Shown: piece after piece, positions 1-9,129 of the stretch | How the letters are laid out: each line of letters begins with the position of its first letter | Numbering within the stretch: the stretch's first letter is position 1 | Source: a bacterium | Lineage (GTDB): Bacteria > Zhuqueibacterota > Zhuqueibacteria > Oleimicrobiales > Geothermoviventaceae | NCBI GenBank assembly: GCA_028275345.1 | Contig: JAPWUV010000003.1 | Span: 248,001-312,000 of the forward strand | Length of the DNA stretch: 64,000 nucleotides | Reading direction: 5' to 3' | Position numbers and translations under genes: made by a program | Notes under the pieces: generated by a model | Seen by the model: only the letters and a program-made list of their open reading frames with translations | What the model was told of the DNA's origin: nothing | Database searches by the model: none

Positions 1-1014
1 CAGCTTGATGGCCGGGATGACCTTGTATTCCGGACCGGGGAAATCGCCGGTGCCGTAACGGTAGTCATAGATGAAGGCCATGTTGTAATTGTAGGTGGTG
101 TCGTTGACCGGATCGTACTCCGAGAGGATGTAGGTCATCCAATCCATCCGGTCGTTGATGGTGGTGGTCAGGTTGTATTCCGGTACGTCCGTGTCGTTGT
201 AGAAGCCCACGTACACGCCGTGGTAGTCCCATTGGCTATTATTGATGATCTTCGCCACGAAAAATAGAAAATCCTCCGCGTACGAACGGCCGTAAGATAG
301 GACCCACATGTCCATTTCAATACCGAGCGCGTAGCCCTGATCGAGCAAGCCGTCGCTCTCCGCATACGGTACGCCGTTGTTGTTGAGGTCGTAGTCGGTC
401 ATGGCGAAGAAGATCTCTTTGTCCGCGGTGAACTGACCCACCAGGACCTCCCCTGTGAAAGGATCGACGGCCCAGGGGCCCGGCCACTTGCGGTTGCCGT
501 TTTCATCCTTCGGCCAGCTTTGCGGCAGGGTGCTTGTGGCCATGAGGGGCAAGCTTCCGAGCGTGGAGCCTGGGTAGACATCGGCCACCGTCACATCCCC
601 TGAGTGGAGGAGGCCGAGACTTCCGGCCTTGGGTCCCCAATCATCGGCATTGAATTCGGCCGATACGGATGGGCCGGCCACACGAAATTCGCGGCCCGTG
701 TCCGGATCCTTGCGCATAGGGTTCCACGGGCCTTCTGGAACTCCAATGAGCATGGACAAGTCGGGGATGTACGACCAGCCTTTGTAGAAGGCGGCGGGGA
801 TGCTGGGGCGATAGTCCCAGGTGGAAAGCCTGCCATCGTTGAACACCGCGTGCTGAACCTTGCCCGCATCCAGAATCCCCACCGCGTTGTCGATGGTGCG
901 CTGGGCCTTGGCCAGCTGGGGCTTCGACTTGGAGACGTCGGCTGCTCGACTGCCGCTCCCCAGACTGAGGACGAGCGCGGTCCCGAGGGCCAGAGCGACA
1001 TATGCCCGTTTCAT
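1..1014 (-). CDS. Secreted protein of unknown function, C-terminus cut by window edge
   Basis: A continuous minus-strand reading frame runs from an ATG at 1014 to the window edge (338 codons, no stop). It is preceded by a GGAGG ribosome site. The product starts MKRAYVALALGTALVLSLGS, a clear signal peptide probably cleaved after SRAA, so it is exported. The mature part is rich in Asp, Gly and aromatic residues (for example WDYRPSIPAAFYKGW near residue 67), with no membrane segment. I do not recognise the family. It is not SusD-like: there is no lipobox and no TPR-like helices. It lies 78 bases behind the TonB receptor gene on the same strand, so the two are probably co-transcribed and the protein may be the receptor's extracellular or periplasmic partner (inference). 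Confidence 0.8.
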   Translation of the reverse strand, partial: MKRAYVALALGTALVLSLGSGSRAADVSKSKPQLAKAQRTIDNAVGILDAGKVQHAVFNDGRLSTWDYRPSIPAAFYKGWSYIPDLSMLIGVPEGPWNPMRKDPDTGREFRVAGPSVSAEFNADDWGPKAGSLGLLHSGDVTVADVYPGSTLGSLPLMATSTLPQSWPKDENGNRKWPGPWAVDPFTGEVLVGQFTADKEIFFAMTDYDLNNNGVPYAESDGLLDQGYALGIEMDMWVLSYGRSYAEDFLFFVAKIINNSQWDYHGVYVGFYNDTDVPEYNLTTTINDRMDWMTYILSEYDPVNDTTYNYNMAFIYDYRYGTGDFPGPEYKVIPAIKL

Positions 1015-1092
1015 CACTCCCTCCGTCTTGATTCAGCCTCAAGCGAGCGAAACAACGGTTCGGCTTCTCCTCCGCCGCTTGCGCGCAGTGGA

Positions 1093-4000
1093 TCACCGGA
1101 ACTCGATTCGCAGGCCGAGATCGATGAAGCGGCGCGAACCGAAGTGGTGTGGACGATCGTAGTACGTGCTGGTTGCCGTCCGGCTCATGTAGGGGCCTGG
1201 GTCCGTCGGACTGCCCGTCTCAGAGTAAACTTCCAGCACGTTCTTCCGGTCCAGGAGGTTATAGACCCGCGCGAGCATTCCGACTCGCAAGCTCCTTCCG
1301 ACCAGGAAGTCTTTCCGCACCACGGCATCGATGGTGAACATCCACGGCCGGCGCGCTGTATTCGGTTCCAAAGCCTGACCCCCAACGGTGGGCGTGTAGG
1401 GATACCCGCTCCCGGCTCGCACGATGAACTGGTAAGTCATGTTCTGCAGGGGACGCAGGCCCAGCACTCGGGGACCTCCCCCGGGCGGCAGGGCGAAACC
1501 GACCGCCGCGTCGATGACGTGGGTCCGATCCCATGGCATGAGATACTCGCGCTTCGGATGGCTCTCCTCGGTGTCCCCTTCCCAGTACCCAGCCCACGAG
1601 TAGTACTTGTTCGCCTTCGCCACGGACCAGGTATATTCGATATCGAGGAAGTAATAGTGGCTCAGGCGTTTGTGGAGTCCGATGTCGAGACCGCGGGAGC
1701 TGCCGAAATCGCTATTGGTGATGATGGAATAGCTGTACAACCCCAGACTGTCTGGGTCGAATCCCGTGAGCCTGTAGCTCCCCGGGTCTCCATTGTTTTC
1801 TTTTGCCCAGGCGGCCACCGAGAGCTTCCAATCTTCCCCGAACTGCTGGTCCACGCCGATCTCGTACTGGATGGTGCGTGCGGCATCCATATTCGCCCAG
1901 CCGAAGAGCGGGAGTGGCGAGTTCAGGTTGAGTGTCTGGTTGGTGTAGAGATCACGATAGTCGGGCACCTGGAAGAAATGGCCGTAGGCGAAGTGGAAAG
2001 TGGATTTGTCGGTGATGGGGTAGCCGATGCCCAGGCGGGGGCTGAGCTGCCATTTCTTCTTCCCCTGGACCACGCCGGAAGTGGGGTCGCTCCAATCGCG
2101 CCAGGCCCGACCCTTGGAGTCGGCAAAGTCCCAACGGAGGCCGGCGTTCACAATGAAGGATTGAAACTCCATCTTGTCTTGGATGTAGGCGGATGCCTCG
2201 ATGGGATGGGTATAGTAGTATTCGGGATACGGATTGGCGATATAGGGGTGCTGGATCTCAAGGAACCAAAGGTCGTGGCGTTTGTAGTCGAAGCCCATCT
2301 TCACCTGGTGGTTCCGGTGGATTTGCCAGGTCATAGAACCCTGGAGCTGCCAGGTCTGCTGATAGTTCCGCGTCCAGTACTGAGTAGGTGAGCCGTAGTA
2401 GACATGCTTGATCCGCCCATCGGGCAGGGTGTCGTACCGCACGAACACGAGATCGTCATAAAAGCCGCCGTGGGTCGTAGGCGAGGGGTACTCTTGCGGC
2501 CCGAAATCCGCGTTGGGGATGAACTGCCGGAAAAGGTCGGCGTGGCCGGGCGTCAGTTCGTGGTCGTTGATGCCGTAGACCCGATACTTCCGGTACTTCC
2601 AGAACCGGGACGCTCGGATCTCGTAGAACATTCGCGGGGAAATCTGGTGGGTGAGGAAAATGCCCTGCCGCTCGGTGCGGTCCGTCACGATGTGTCGGCC
2701 TTTTTCCGCGAAGGTGTACCAGAAGTCGTAGTTGCGGAACCGCCGCTCATTGAAGCTGAAGGGGAGAAGGAGCTTGAGAGACGGGGAGAGGCGCCAGGTG
2801 AGCTTACCCGTGATATCCCAGTTGGTGTAGAAACCAAACGCTCTCCAGCCCGCCTTATCGTCCCAGCGGATAAGTTCCGAGATGCCGTCGCCTTCGAGGC
2901 TGTCCCTTGTGCCGGGTACGTGGTCCAAGCCCCAGTCCTCCTCGAGCGACCACGCTTTCCGCCACGCCCCAGTAGCCCAATGCCGCAGCACGTCTCCGAC
3001 GTAGCGGTAGCGATTGGTCTTTGTCTTCAGCTCATCGATGCTCTTTGCTTCCGTGATGATCCCTGCCTGGATTTGCTGCTCGATCTGCTTGTAGCGCGGG
3101 TCCTTCGGGTTGTTGAGGACGTCCGTCAGAGGGGTAGGGTCGAAGGTGAACTTATCGTATTCGAGCACAGCGTACTTACGGTAGGCTTGCTCGCCCGACA
3201 GGAAGAAGCTCAGGCCGCGGAGGAAGGGCAAGGGGACCGGTCCGCTTACCGAACCGATGACCTGGTGAGCGTTGCGCAGGTCGTCCCGCTCGCTTCCCAA
3301 CCAGCCAGCCACCTCCCCGGAATTCATTTCCAGCATGGATGAGAATCGGGAGGCCCCTTCTTTCGTCACGATGTTGACCACGGCGGATTGAGCCTCGCCG
3401 TACTCGGCATCGAAAGCGCCCGTGATGACGGTGAGCTCGTCGATCGCCTCGCGGTTGACTTGGGTACCCATCCCCGCGTAGATGGCGTCTTCCACGTATA
3501 CACCGTCAATCATGTAGGCGATTTGCCCGCTCCGACCGCCTCGCACGTGGGTTTGGTCGAGGCCTCGTGCGTCAAACCCGGCAATCTTGTTCTGGTAGCC
3601 CTCGATTTGGATGATGCCGGAGGAGAGCGTCATGATATCCTGGACCGTGTTCACGGGCATGTTGCTGATCATCTCCGCCGTGTACACATTCCGCTTGGCG
3701 GTCACCTCCGGCTGAATCAAGGGGCGCTCCGCCTCCACCACGATCTCCCGGCCCAGGTCGACGACCGTCGGCTCGAGCTCGAAGTTCACGCGCGTCGTGA
3801 GGTCGACCGTAACGCGGACCCCGCGCACCGTTGTGGTCACATACCCGATCATGCGGGCTGTGACGTTGTAGACCCCGGGCGGCACGTTGATGATGAAGAA
3901 GTGCCCATTGTGATCGGTTGCCGCGCCCAAGGTGGTCTGCTCCAGGATGATGTTGACCCCGGGCAGAGGTTCCCCCGTCTGCCTGTCCCGCACCACCCCC

Positions 4001-4098
4001 TCGATCTTTCCCGTCGTTCCCGCGCTTGCCACCACCGCGGCCAGCGCTGCGATGGAAACGAGGGCGATCGCGGTCAGCACGCGTGTTCTTCCTCTCAC
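1093..4098 (-). CDS. TonB-dependent outer membrane receptor with carboxypeptidase-like N-terminal domain
   Basis: The 1001-residue product is an outer-membrane active transporter of the CarboxypepD_reg/plug/barrel type. Residues 1-26 are a signal peptide ending VASA. Residues 30-110 form the regulatory-like domain (GKIEGVVRDRQTGEPLPGVNI). About 125-255 is the plug, with the typical run VRGGRSGQIAYMIDGV and VVNIVTKEG. The rest is an aromatic-rich beta barrel ending in LGLRIEFR, with the terminal aromatic expected for barrel insertion. Substrate cannot be read from sequence. The usual Bacteroidetes partner SusD is absent; instead a secreted protein of unknown family follows. A promoter and a 5' hairpin lie upstream (4225-4299). 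The ATG at 4098 is chosen because the signal peptide starts there. Confidence 0.93.
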   Translation of the reverse strand: MRGRTRVLTAIALVSIAALAAVVASAGTTGKIEGVVRDRQTGEPLPGVNIILEQTTLGAATDHNGHFFIINVPPGVYNVTARMIGYVTTTVRGVRVTVDLTTRVNFELEPTVVDLGREIVVEAERPLIQPEVTAKRNVYTAEMISNMPVNTVQDIMTLSSGIIQIEGYQNKIAGFDARGLDQTHVRGGRSGQIAYMIDGVYVEDAIYAGMGTQVNREAIDELTVITGAFDAEYGEAQSAVVNIVTKEGASRFSSMLEMNSGEVAGWLGSERDDLRNAHQVIGSVSGPVPLPFLRGLSFFLSGEQAYRKYAVLEYDKFTFDPTPLTDVLNNPKDPRYKQIEQQIQAGIITEAKSIDELKTKTNRYRYVGDVLRHWATGAWRKAWSLEEDWGLDHVPGTRDSLEGDGISELIRWDDKAGWRAFGFYTNWDITGKLTWRLSPSLKLLLPFSFNERRFRNYDFWYTFAEKGRHIVTDRTERQGIFLTHQISPRMFYEIRASRFWKYRKYRVYGINDHELTPGHADLFRQFIPNADFGPQEYPSPTTHGGFYDDLVFVRYDTLPDGRIKHVYYGSPTQYWTRNYQQTWQLQGSMTWQIHRNHQVKMGFDYKRHDLWFLEIQHPYIANPYPEYYYTHPIEASAYIQDKMEFQSFIVNAGLRWDFADSKGRAWRDWSDPTSGVVQGKKKWQLSPRLGIGYPITDKSTFHFAYGHFFQVPDYRDLYTNQTLNLNSPLPLFGWANMDAARTIQYEIGVDQQFGEDWKLSVAAWAKENNGDPGSYRLTGFDPDSLGLYSYSIITNSDFGSSRGLDIGLHKRLSHYYFLDIEYTWSVAKANKYYSWAGYWEGDTEESHPKREYLMPWDRTHVIDAAVGFALPPGGGPRVLGLRPLQNMTYQFIVRAGSGYPYTPTVGGQALEPNTARRPWMFTIDAVVRKDFLVGRSLRVGMLARVYNLLDRKNVLEVYSETGSPTDPGPYMSRTATSTYYDRPHHFGSRRFIDLGLRIEFR

Positions 4099-4224
4099 GG
4101 CTTCTTACCTCCCGGGTGACCCCTTTTGGATCGCCTGAAAAAACCCGAAACCTTGCCGCTCTCTCCGACGTCAAAAAACGCAGAACCCTCCCCTCCCTTG
4201 CGCGGAAACGGGAGGGTCACGCCC

Positions 4225-4265
4225 CGCAGGCCGCCGTGCGCCGCCAAGCTCCGCGGCGGCCTGCG
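4225..4265 (-). repeat. Perfect 12-bp inverted repeat in the TonB receptor mRNA leader
   Basis: Arms 4225-4236 and 4254-4265 (CGCAGGCCGCCG and its complement) are perfect over 12 bp around a 17-nt loop. Given the promoter at 4270-4299, the minus-strand transcript would begin almost exactly at this hairpin, giving a 5'-terminal stem-loop. On the plus strand the hairpin is followed by TTTTAGTTT, so it could also act as a terminator for stray plus-strand transcription, but no plus-strand gene precedes it. Confidence 0.75.
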
Positions 4266-4269
4266 TTTT

Positions 4270-4299
4270 AGTTTAAGGCGATTCGGCTCTAAATGTCAA
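4270..4299 (-). promoter_or_regulatory. Sigma70-type promoter for TonB receptor gene
   Basis: On the minus strand TTGACA (4294-4299) is separated by 18 bp from TAAACT (4270-4275). The predicted start is near 4263, which leaves a leader of about 165 nt before the receptor ATG at 4098. The -35 box matches the consensus perfectly; the -10 box matches at four of six positions. Confidence 0.6.
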
Positions 4300-4442
4300 G
4301 TGGAAATTGTTGCAACGAAGAGCAGCGGGGGCGTGTCCTGCACACCGGCGGATCGGGTCGAAGCTTGCACTTCGCCCTTCGGGGGGAGAGCTCATCGTCC
4401 CGCGGAGCCCATCGGCTTCGGCGCGCCTTGGCCATGCGGATT

Positions 4443-6539
4443 TCAGCGGACCAGTTTCGCCAACACGCGCTCGAAGCTGGGATCGCTGGTAATTTCGAGC
4501 TGCTTTGCGGTGCCGAGCATCCTCGCAGCGCTGATGGCCGGCTCGAAGAGGGCGGGTAACTCTTTTGCCTCGACCGTGTTACCGGAGGGCCAGATGGGTG
4601 CGGCAATCACCAGCGCTTTGCGCGCCGAGAGGGCCACGAGCTGCGGAATATCCGCGCGTTCGAGCAGTCGCGGCAGATAGTACACGCCATCCACGCCGTA
4701 GCGATCCTTGGCCAGGTAGCTTCCCAACGAGCTGATGACGCCTACCCCTGTCAGCCGCTCACCGAAAAGCGCAGCAAGGAGGCACGCGAGGCCGGTCGGT
4801 CCATTGCCCAAGGCGTAGACTGGCTTTCCGGGTACGTCTGGGCGAGTGAGGACGGCATCGATCGCCCGCAGCAAGTCCCAAGTCCACTCCCCGAGGATGG
4901 GCTTGCCCACCATTAGGCCATTGTTGATCAGTAGCCTTGCCTCCTCGCGTGTCTCGCCGATTCCCCGCAGATCGACGGCAAGAACACTCAGTCCGGCGCG
5001 TCGGGCTTGTTCTACCCAGCCTTCCGCCACCGATTGTTCCTTGCCCTCGGCGTGCGCGAGGATGATCGTCCCTCGGGCATGGGGATGCGGGATCCAGAGG
5101 GCCGGGATGAGCACATCCCAGTCGCTCCAAAAGACCCATTTCTCCACGTCCCAGCCGACGTGGCGTCCCCGGTCGACGACTTGGAGCCGGAGGGCGGCGC
5201 TGTCAGAGTTCGGAAAGCCTCCGAGAACTTCTTCGCGCAGGAACTGTATCACTTCATCACGGAATCTCTGCCAGTCTGATGGGCTGGCGAAGCGTGCGGG
5301 GCGTTGGTAACGGTGGGCCGCGGATAGAGCCAAGTCCGCCAGGGTGCGAGCCTCGGAGGGTAAGCCGGCATTCGGGAGGACCTTCAGCTGCTCGAAATCT
5401 TCCGTCGGTTCCGTTCCTTCGGGCTCGGGCATCGGGGCGAATGGTTTGCCGCGAAATACGTGCTCGAACCAGCCATACATGGCTTCCCGGATCTCCCGAC
5501 CGTATGCGTGCCGGTCGTAGAAGCTCATCGCCGCGATGCATTCCTCGGCGCCGAGGGAGCGGTACACTTCCTTCGCGCGCAGGAAGGCTTCCCGCGCCCG
5601 CGCTATGGGGAAGATCGGGTCCAGCACCGTGCTTGGGATGAAAAGATGCCGTGGGGCGATGCAAGCCAGGACATCCCACTCGTCTGCGAACCGGAGGATC
5701 CCCGGCACAACTTCACACACGCAGCCGATGCCGCGGAAGAAGAGCCCATCAAAGGTACTGACCGAGACGGTCGGAACTGCGGCGGCGATGCGCACATCGA
5801 GGGCCGCAGTGTACAGGGTCTGATTGCCCCCGCCGGATGCTCCGGTGATGCCGATCCGCACCGGATCTACGTCAGGGCGCGAAAGGAGATAGTCGATGGC
5901 GCGCAGATTGTCCCAGATCTGCAGGCCCTCCAGCGTCAACCCTGTCGGCAGGAGGAAATAGGCATCGGAATGGCCTGTGGATTTTCGCTCTCCGTAGCCA
6001 TACGCGTCGAGGGAGAGGACCACGTATCCCAGCTTGGCCAGAGCGATGCAGCGTGCTTGCACCTCAGGCTGATACCGGCCGTACCGCCAGTGTCCGTGCG
6101 GACAGAGGATGGCGGGGTGCTTCAGGCTATCGTCCTTCGGCACGTAGACATTGGCCGTGACGTAGATCCCAGGCAAGGAGGTGAAGACGAGCTTCTCGAT
6201 GACGTAGTCTCCCCGGTCGAGTGCGCCGGTGATACGGGGATTCAGCGGGACCCGCTCCAGCAGATGGAGGCCGAAGCTGCGGCTGAGCTTTTCCCGGATT
6301 TCCCCCTGGCGACGGAGGATTTCCTCTCGATCTGCCGGCCAGGAGCGACCCAAGTTGAGCTCGAAGGCCACGCGACGGATGTGGTCCTCCATCATCGACT
6401 CGTACGGCCAGTTCAGCACGTTCCACTGCAAGGACGAGGGGTCCCAGCCGTGGAGGGGGACGTACTGGGCGAGCCCTTGGGAACTACAGAGTGTGGTAGT
6501 GAGAACGAGGATCCGCAGGCCGAAGGGGAATCGCCTCAT
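4443..6539 (-). CDS. Exported two-domain alpha/beta hydrolase (acetyl-xylan-esterase-like), second domain lacks nucleophile
   Basis: The 698-residue product starts at the ATG at 6539, behind GGGAGGG, because MRRFPFGLRILVLTTTLCSS is a signal peptide; the frame stays open upstream but that stretch looks non-coding. Residues about 125-410 form an alpha/beta hydrolase of the acetyl xylan esterase/dienelactone hydrolase group: a PHGH oxyanion-type motif near 147-150, nucleophile elbow GASGG with Ser235, and late acidic and YDRHAYG histidine sites. Residues about 430-698 repeat the fold (LAHAEGKEQSVAEGWVEQ, VDLRGIGETREEA), but the expected G-x-S-x-G is YALGNGPTGLA, so this half has no serine nucleophile. 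It probably deacetylates or de-esterifies polysaccharide outside the cytoplasm. It lies 135 bases behind the GH31 gene. Confidence 0.82.
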   Translation of the reverse strand: MRRFPFGLRILVLTTTLCSSQGLAQYVPLHGWDPSSLQWNVLNWPYESMMEDHIRRVAFELNLGRSWPADREEILRRQGEIREKLSRSFGLHLLERVPLNPRITGALDRGDYVIEKLVFTSLPGIYVTANVYVPKDDSLKHPAILCPHGHWRYGRYQPEVQARCIALAKLGYVVLSLDAYGYGERKSTGHSDAYFLLPTGLTLEGLQIWDNLRAIDYLLSRPDVDPVRIGITGASGGGNQTLYTAALDVRIAAAVPTVSVSTFDGLFFRGIGCVCEVVPGILRFADEWDVLACIAPRHLFIPSTVLDPIFPIARAREAFLRAKEVYRSLGAEECIAAMSFYDRHAYGREIREAMYGWFEHVFRGKPFAPMPEPEGTEPTEDFEQLKVLPNAGLPSEARTLADLALSAAHRYQRPARFASPSDWQRFRDEVIQFLREEVLGGFPNSDSAALRLQVVDRGRHVGWDVEKWVFWSDWDVLIPALWIPHPHARGTIILAHAEGKEQSVAEGWVEQARRAGLSVLAVDLRGIGETREEARLLINNGLMVGKPILGEWTWDLLRAIDAVLTRPDVPGKPVYALGNGPTGLACLLAALFGERLTGVGVISSLGSYLAKDRYGVDGVYYLPRLLERADIPQLVALSARKALVIAAPIWPSGNTVEAKELPALFEPAISAARMLGTAKQLEITSDPSFERVLAKLVR

Positions 6540-6674
6540 GGTTTCCCTCCCTGTCGATTCGGAACGCAAGATGGGACGCCGAGCGTCGCCGCTTTCCCTC
6601 CCAGGGGAAGTGACGCGCCCGGATGCCGGCTCATCACAAGGCGCTGTCTCGGGCGTTCTACGAGTTAGGTCCAC

Positions 6675-9077
6675 CTACTCGAAACGAATCTCCAGTTCCC
6701 AGGCATCGTGACCGGCTGGCACGTGAATCGTCAAGCGGCGGAGCTTCGGGTCGTATTCCCACCGGATTCCCACCCGTTCCAGGTGTTCAGGGAGTTTTTC
6801 CCCGCGCAACTCGACCGCCGCCGGTCCTGCAAGGTCGCGCCAGAGGATTTCCACGGGAACTCCGCTCCCGGACCAGCGGAGTCCGGCTCGATTCCCTGAC
6901 CGCCAACCTTCGACGGAGATCTCCTGACCTCGATCGTCCACGAGGAGGGTCTGGCTGCGTCCGCTGGTGAGGAATACCTCGAGGCCGAGCTCGTCCCACG
7001 GCCTTTGCCCGACGTACTGCATCAAGGGGGCCTTTCCGATCAGCGCGCCGTCGCGGACGAAGACCGGCATCTCCTCCAGCGGGAAGGTCTCCGTGCGCCA
7101 GGTGGGACCTGTGAGCACGCGGTCATGCCAGTAGTCGAGCCACTTTCCGGGAGGCAGGTAGTAGGTGGCCAAACCCGTTTCGTCGAAAATGGGGATGACG
7201 AGCAGCCAGGGGCCGAACAGGTACTCGGTGTCGACGTGCCACGTGGTGGGATCGTCCTGGAATTCGAGGACGAGAGGGCGCATTACCGGAAGGCCGGTGC
7301 GCGAAGCCTCATGGGCAACGCTCCAAATGTAGGGGAGCAGCCGGTAGCGGAGCTCGGCGTAACGGCGGAAGATGGCTTCGGCCTCCGCTCCGAACTCCCA
7401 CGGTTCGCGCGGCTGGACCCCGTGGCAGCGACTGTGCGAATTGAACATACCCCACTGGGCCCAGCGGACATAAAGCCAGGGCTCCGGCTTGGTGCCCTGG
7501 AACCCCCCGATGTCCTGGCTCCAGAAGGGTCCGCCGGAAAGGCCGAAGCTGAGGCCGCCCCGGAGGACGGCCATCATCTCCCCCGGGGTGCTCACGGAAT
7601 CGCCTCCCCAGTGCGTGGGATAACGTTGGCAACCGGCATAGCCGGATCTGCCCCAAATGAGTCCACGCCCCTGCCACTTCTCGGCCACCGTCTTCCAGAC
7701 GGTCTCTTGGTACAGGAGCGGGTAAAGGTTGTGCATCTCGGCGCCGCTCCGGCCGTCAGCGAACACTGCCTCCCGTGGGACTGCCTCCCCCATGTCCGTC
7801 TTGAAGGTAGCAATGCCCATTTCCAACAGGGCGCGGTGCTTGCTCTGGTACCACTCCCTTGCCCCGGGATTGGTGAAGTCGACAATGGCTACGTCGCTGT
7901 CCAGGAAATCGGGGATGAGCAGGGTCTTACCGTTGCCGTCTCGGACGAAGTATCCCTTGGCTTCCCCCTCGCGGAATGCCTCGGTTCCGACTGGCACGTA
8001 GGGCTGTTCCCAAAGGCAAACCTTGAAGCCCTCCGCTTCGAGATGGGCGATCATCTCCTGGGGCTTGGGAAAGGCATCGGTGTCCCACTCGAAATCAGCG
8101 AAGTGACCCTCCCGCATCCACCACGGATCCAGATGCAGCACGTCGCAGGGGATTCTCCGCCGGCGCAGTTCCTGGGCAACCTGCTCGAACTCCTTCCGGT
8201 TCCGGTAGGCGCACCGCGACATCCACAGGCCGAAACTCCAGAGGGGAGGTACGGGTGGCCTCCCGGTGAGCTCCGTGTAGCGCGCGAGGATCTCCTTGAG
8301 CGAGGGTCCGTTGAGGAAGAACCATTCGAGCTGAGCATTCTCGACCGCGAAGCTGAGCGCGGTGTGGCTCCAGCTGCCAATCTCGTACTCGATGCGGTGG
8401 CTATCATGTAGGAAAAGCCCGTACCCGCTTGTCGTCATCAGGAAGGGGATGTTCTTGTAGCTTCGATCGGTGGAGCAGTTGGTCGTGTCGGAATTCCAGG
8501 AGGAAATCCGCTGGCCTCGTTTGTTCAGCGGGCCGAACTTCTCGCCACAGCCGTAGACGGCCTCCTGCGGCTCGAGATCGAAGGAGGCAAATACCCGAGT
8601 GCGGGAGCCTCCTACCTGATCCTGGAGGCCAAGCGAGTAGAGTGGGAAGAACGTTTTCAGCGGGCCGGAGTCGTGAGTGCGCTGCAAGAGGCGTCCGCGA
8701 CGATCGAGGATGCGGAATCCCCAAGGTTCCGGGCTGATCTCCAAGGTGAGGGCTGTGGTCCCGATCTTGAGCCGCTCGGCCGTTGCTTTCCCGTGCAGGG
8801 CTGTTGGTCTCGGTTGCCCCACGATCATCTCGCTAGACGAGGGGAAAGCCGTCCCCGGCGCACCGAAGCGGAACCGCAACACTTCTTCGGACCAGCCGAA
8901 GATCTCCAGATCTGCCTTGCTGCCGTCGCTCAGGACGAGTTTCAGGATGACCCTGTCGCCTTCGCTTTGCCATGAATCCAGTCTGACGACCTGCCGGAAG
9001 TTCCACCGGTCGGGATTGAAGATCGCCTCCGGGGGTACCTCGAAGTGGATGTACTTGCGGGTCCTTTCCGAGAGCAT
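6675..9077 (-). CDS. Glycoside hydrolase family 31, probable alpha-xylosidase
   Basis: The 800-residue product is a complete GH31 enzyme, which removes alpha-linked xylose or glucose from the non-reducing end of oligosaccharides. The catalytic nucleophile is Asp428 in FKTDMGEAVP, the KTD-GE form typical of alpha-xylosidases such as YicI. The acid/base is Asp493 in HWGGDS. Upstream are the N-terminal beta-sandwich and the LWMSRCAYRN segment; downstream is the C-terminal beta domain (YLPPGKWLDYW). There is no signal peptide, so it is cytoplasmic or at least not Sec-exported. It sits between the Tat-exported epimerase (52-bp gap) and the exported esterase. This grouping suggests use of xyloglucan- or xylan-derived sugars; other alpha-glucosidase activity is possible. 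Confidence 0.92.
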   Translation of the reverse strand: MLSERTRKYIHFEVPPEAIFNPDRWNFRQVVRLDSWQSEGDRVILKLVLSDGSKADLEIFGWSEEVLRFRFGAPGTAFPSSSEMIVGQPRPTALHGKATAERLKIGTTALTLEISPEPWGFRILDRRGRLLQRTHDSGPLKTFFPLYSLGLQDQVGGSRTRVFASFDLEPQEAVYGCGEKFGPLNKRGQRISSWNSDTTNCSTDRSYKNIPFLMTTSGYGLFLHDSHRIEYEIGSWSHTALSFAVENAQLEWFFLNGPSLKEILARYTELTGRPPVPPLWSFGLWMSRCAYRNRKEFEQVAQELRRRRIPCDVLHLDPWWMREGHFADFEWDTDAFPKPQEMIAHLEAEGFKVCLWEQPYVPVGTEAFREGEAKGYFVRDGNGKTLLIPDFLDSDVAIVDFTNPGAREWYQSKHRALLEMGIATFKTDMGEAVPREAVFADGRSGAEMHNLYPLLYQETVWKTVAEKWQGRGLIWGRSGYAGCQRYPTHWGGDSVSTPGEMMAVLRGGLSFGLSGGPFWSQDIGGFQGTKPEPWLYVRWAQWGMFNSHSRCHGVQPREPWEFGAEAEAIFRRYAELRYRLLPYIWSVAHEASRTGLPVMRPLVLEFQDDPTTWHVDTEYLFGPWLLVIPIFDETGLATYYLPPGKWLDYWHDRVLTGPTWRTETFPLEEMPVFVRDGALIGKAPLMQYVGQRPWDELGLEVFLTSGRSQTLLVDDRGQEISVEGWRSGNRAGLRWSGSGVPVEILWRDLAGPAAVELRGEKLPEHLERVGIRWEYDPKLRRLTIHVPAGHDAWELEIRFE

Positions 9078-9129
9078 GGTTCCGCACCTCGTTTAGGGTG
9101 AAGGGAGTGGGGTTTGGGTTTGGGGATGT

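Larger units (their letters stand above)
4099..4442. other. Intergenic region between TonB receptor and esterase genes
   Basis: This 344-bp gap holds the receptor promoter (4270-4299) and the leader hairpin (4225-4265). The part from 4300 to 4442, behind the esterase stop, shows no convincing gene or T-tailed terminator. Short open frames here have no ribosome site or recognisable product. Confidence 0.6.

Noticed and set aside
1-1014. SusD-like partner of the TonB receptor
   Set aside because: The protein has a plain signal peptide, no lipobox and no SusD helices or motifs.
604-2391. Long plus-strand open frame opposite the TonB receptor gene
   Set aside because: It is a mirror frame of a GC-rich gene; the receptor has clear domains, and this frame has no ribosome site or recognisable motif.
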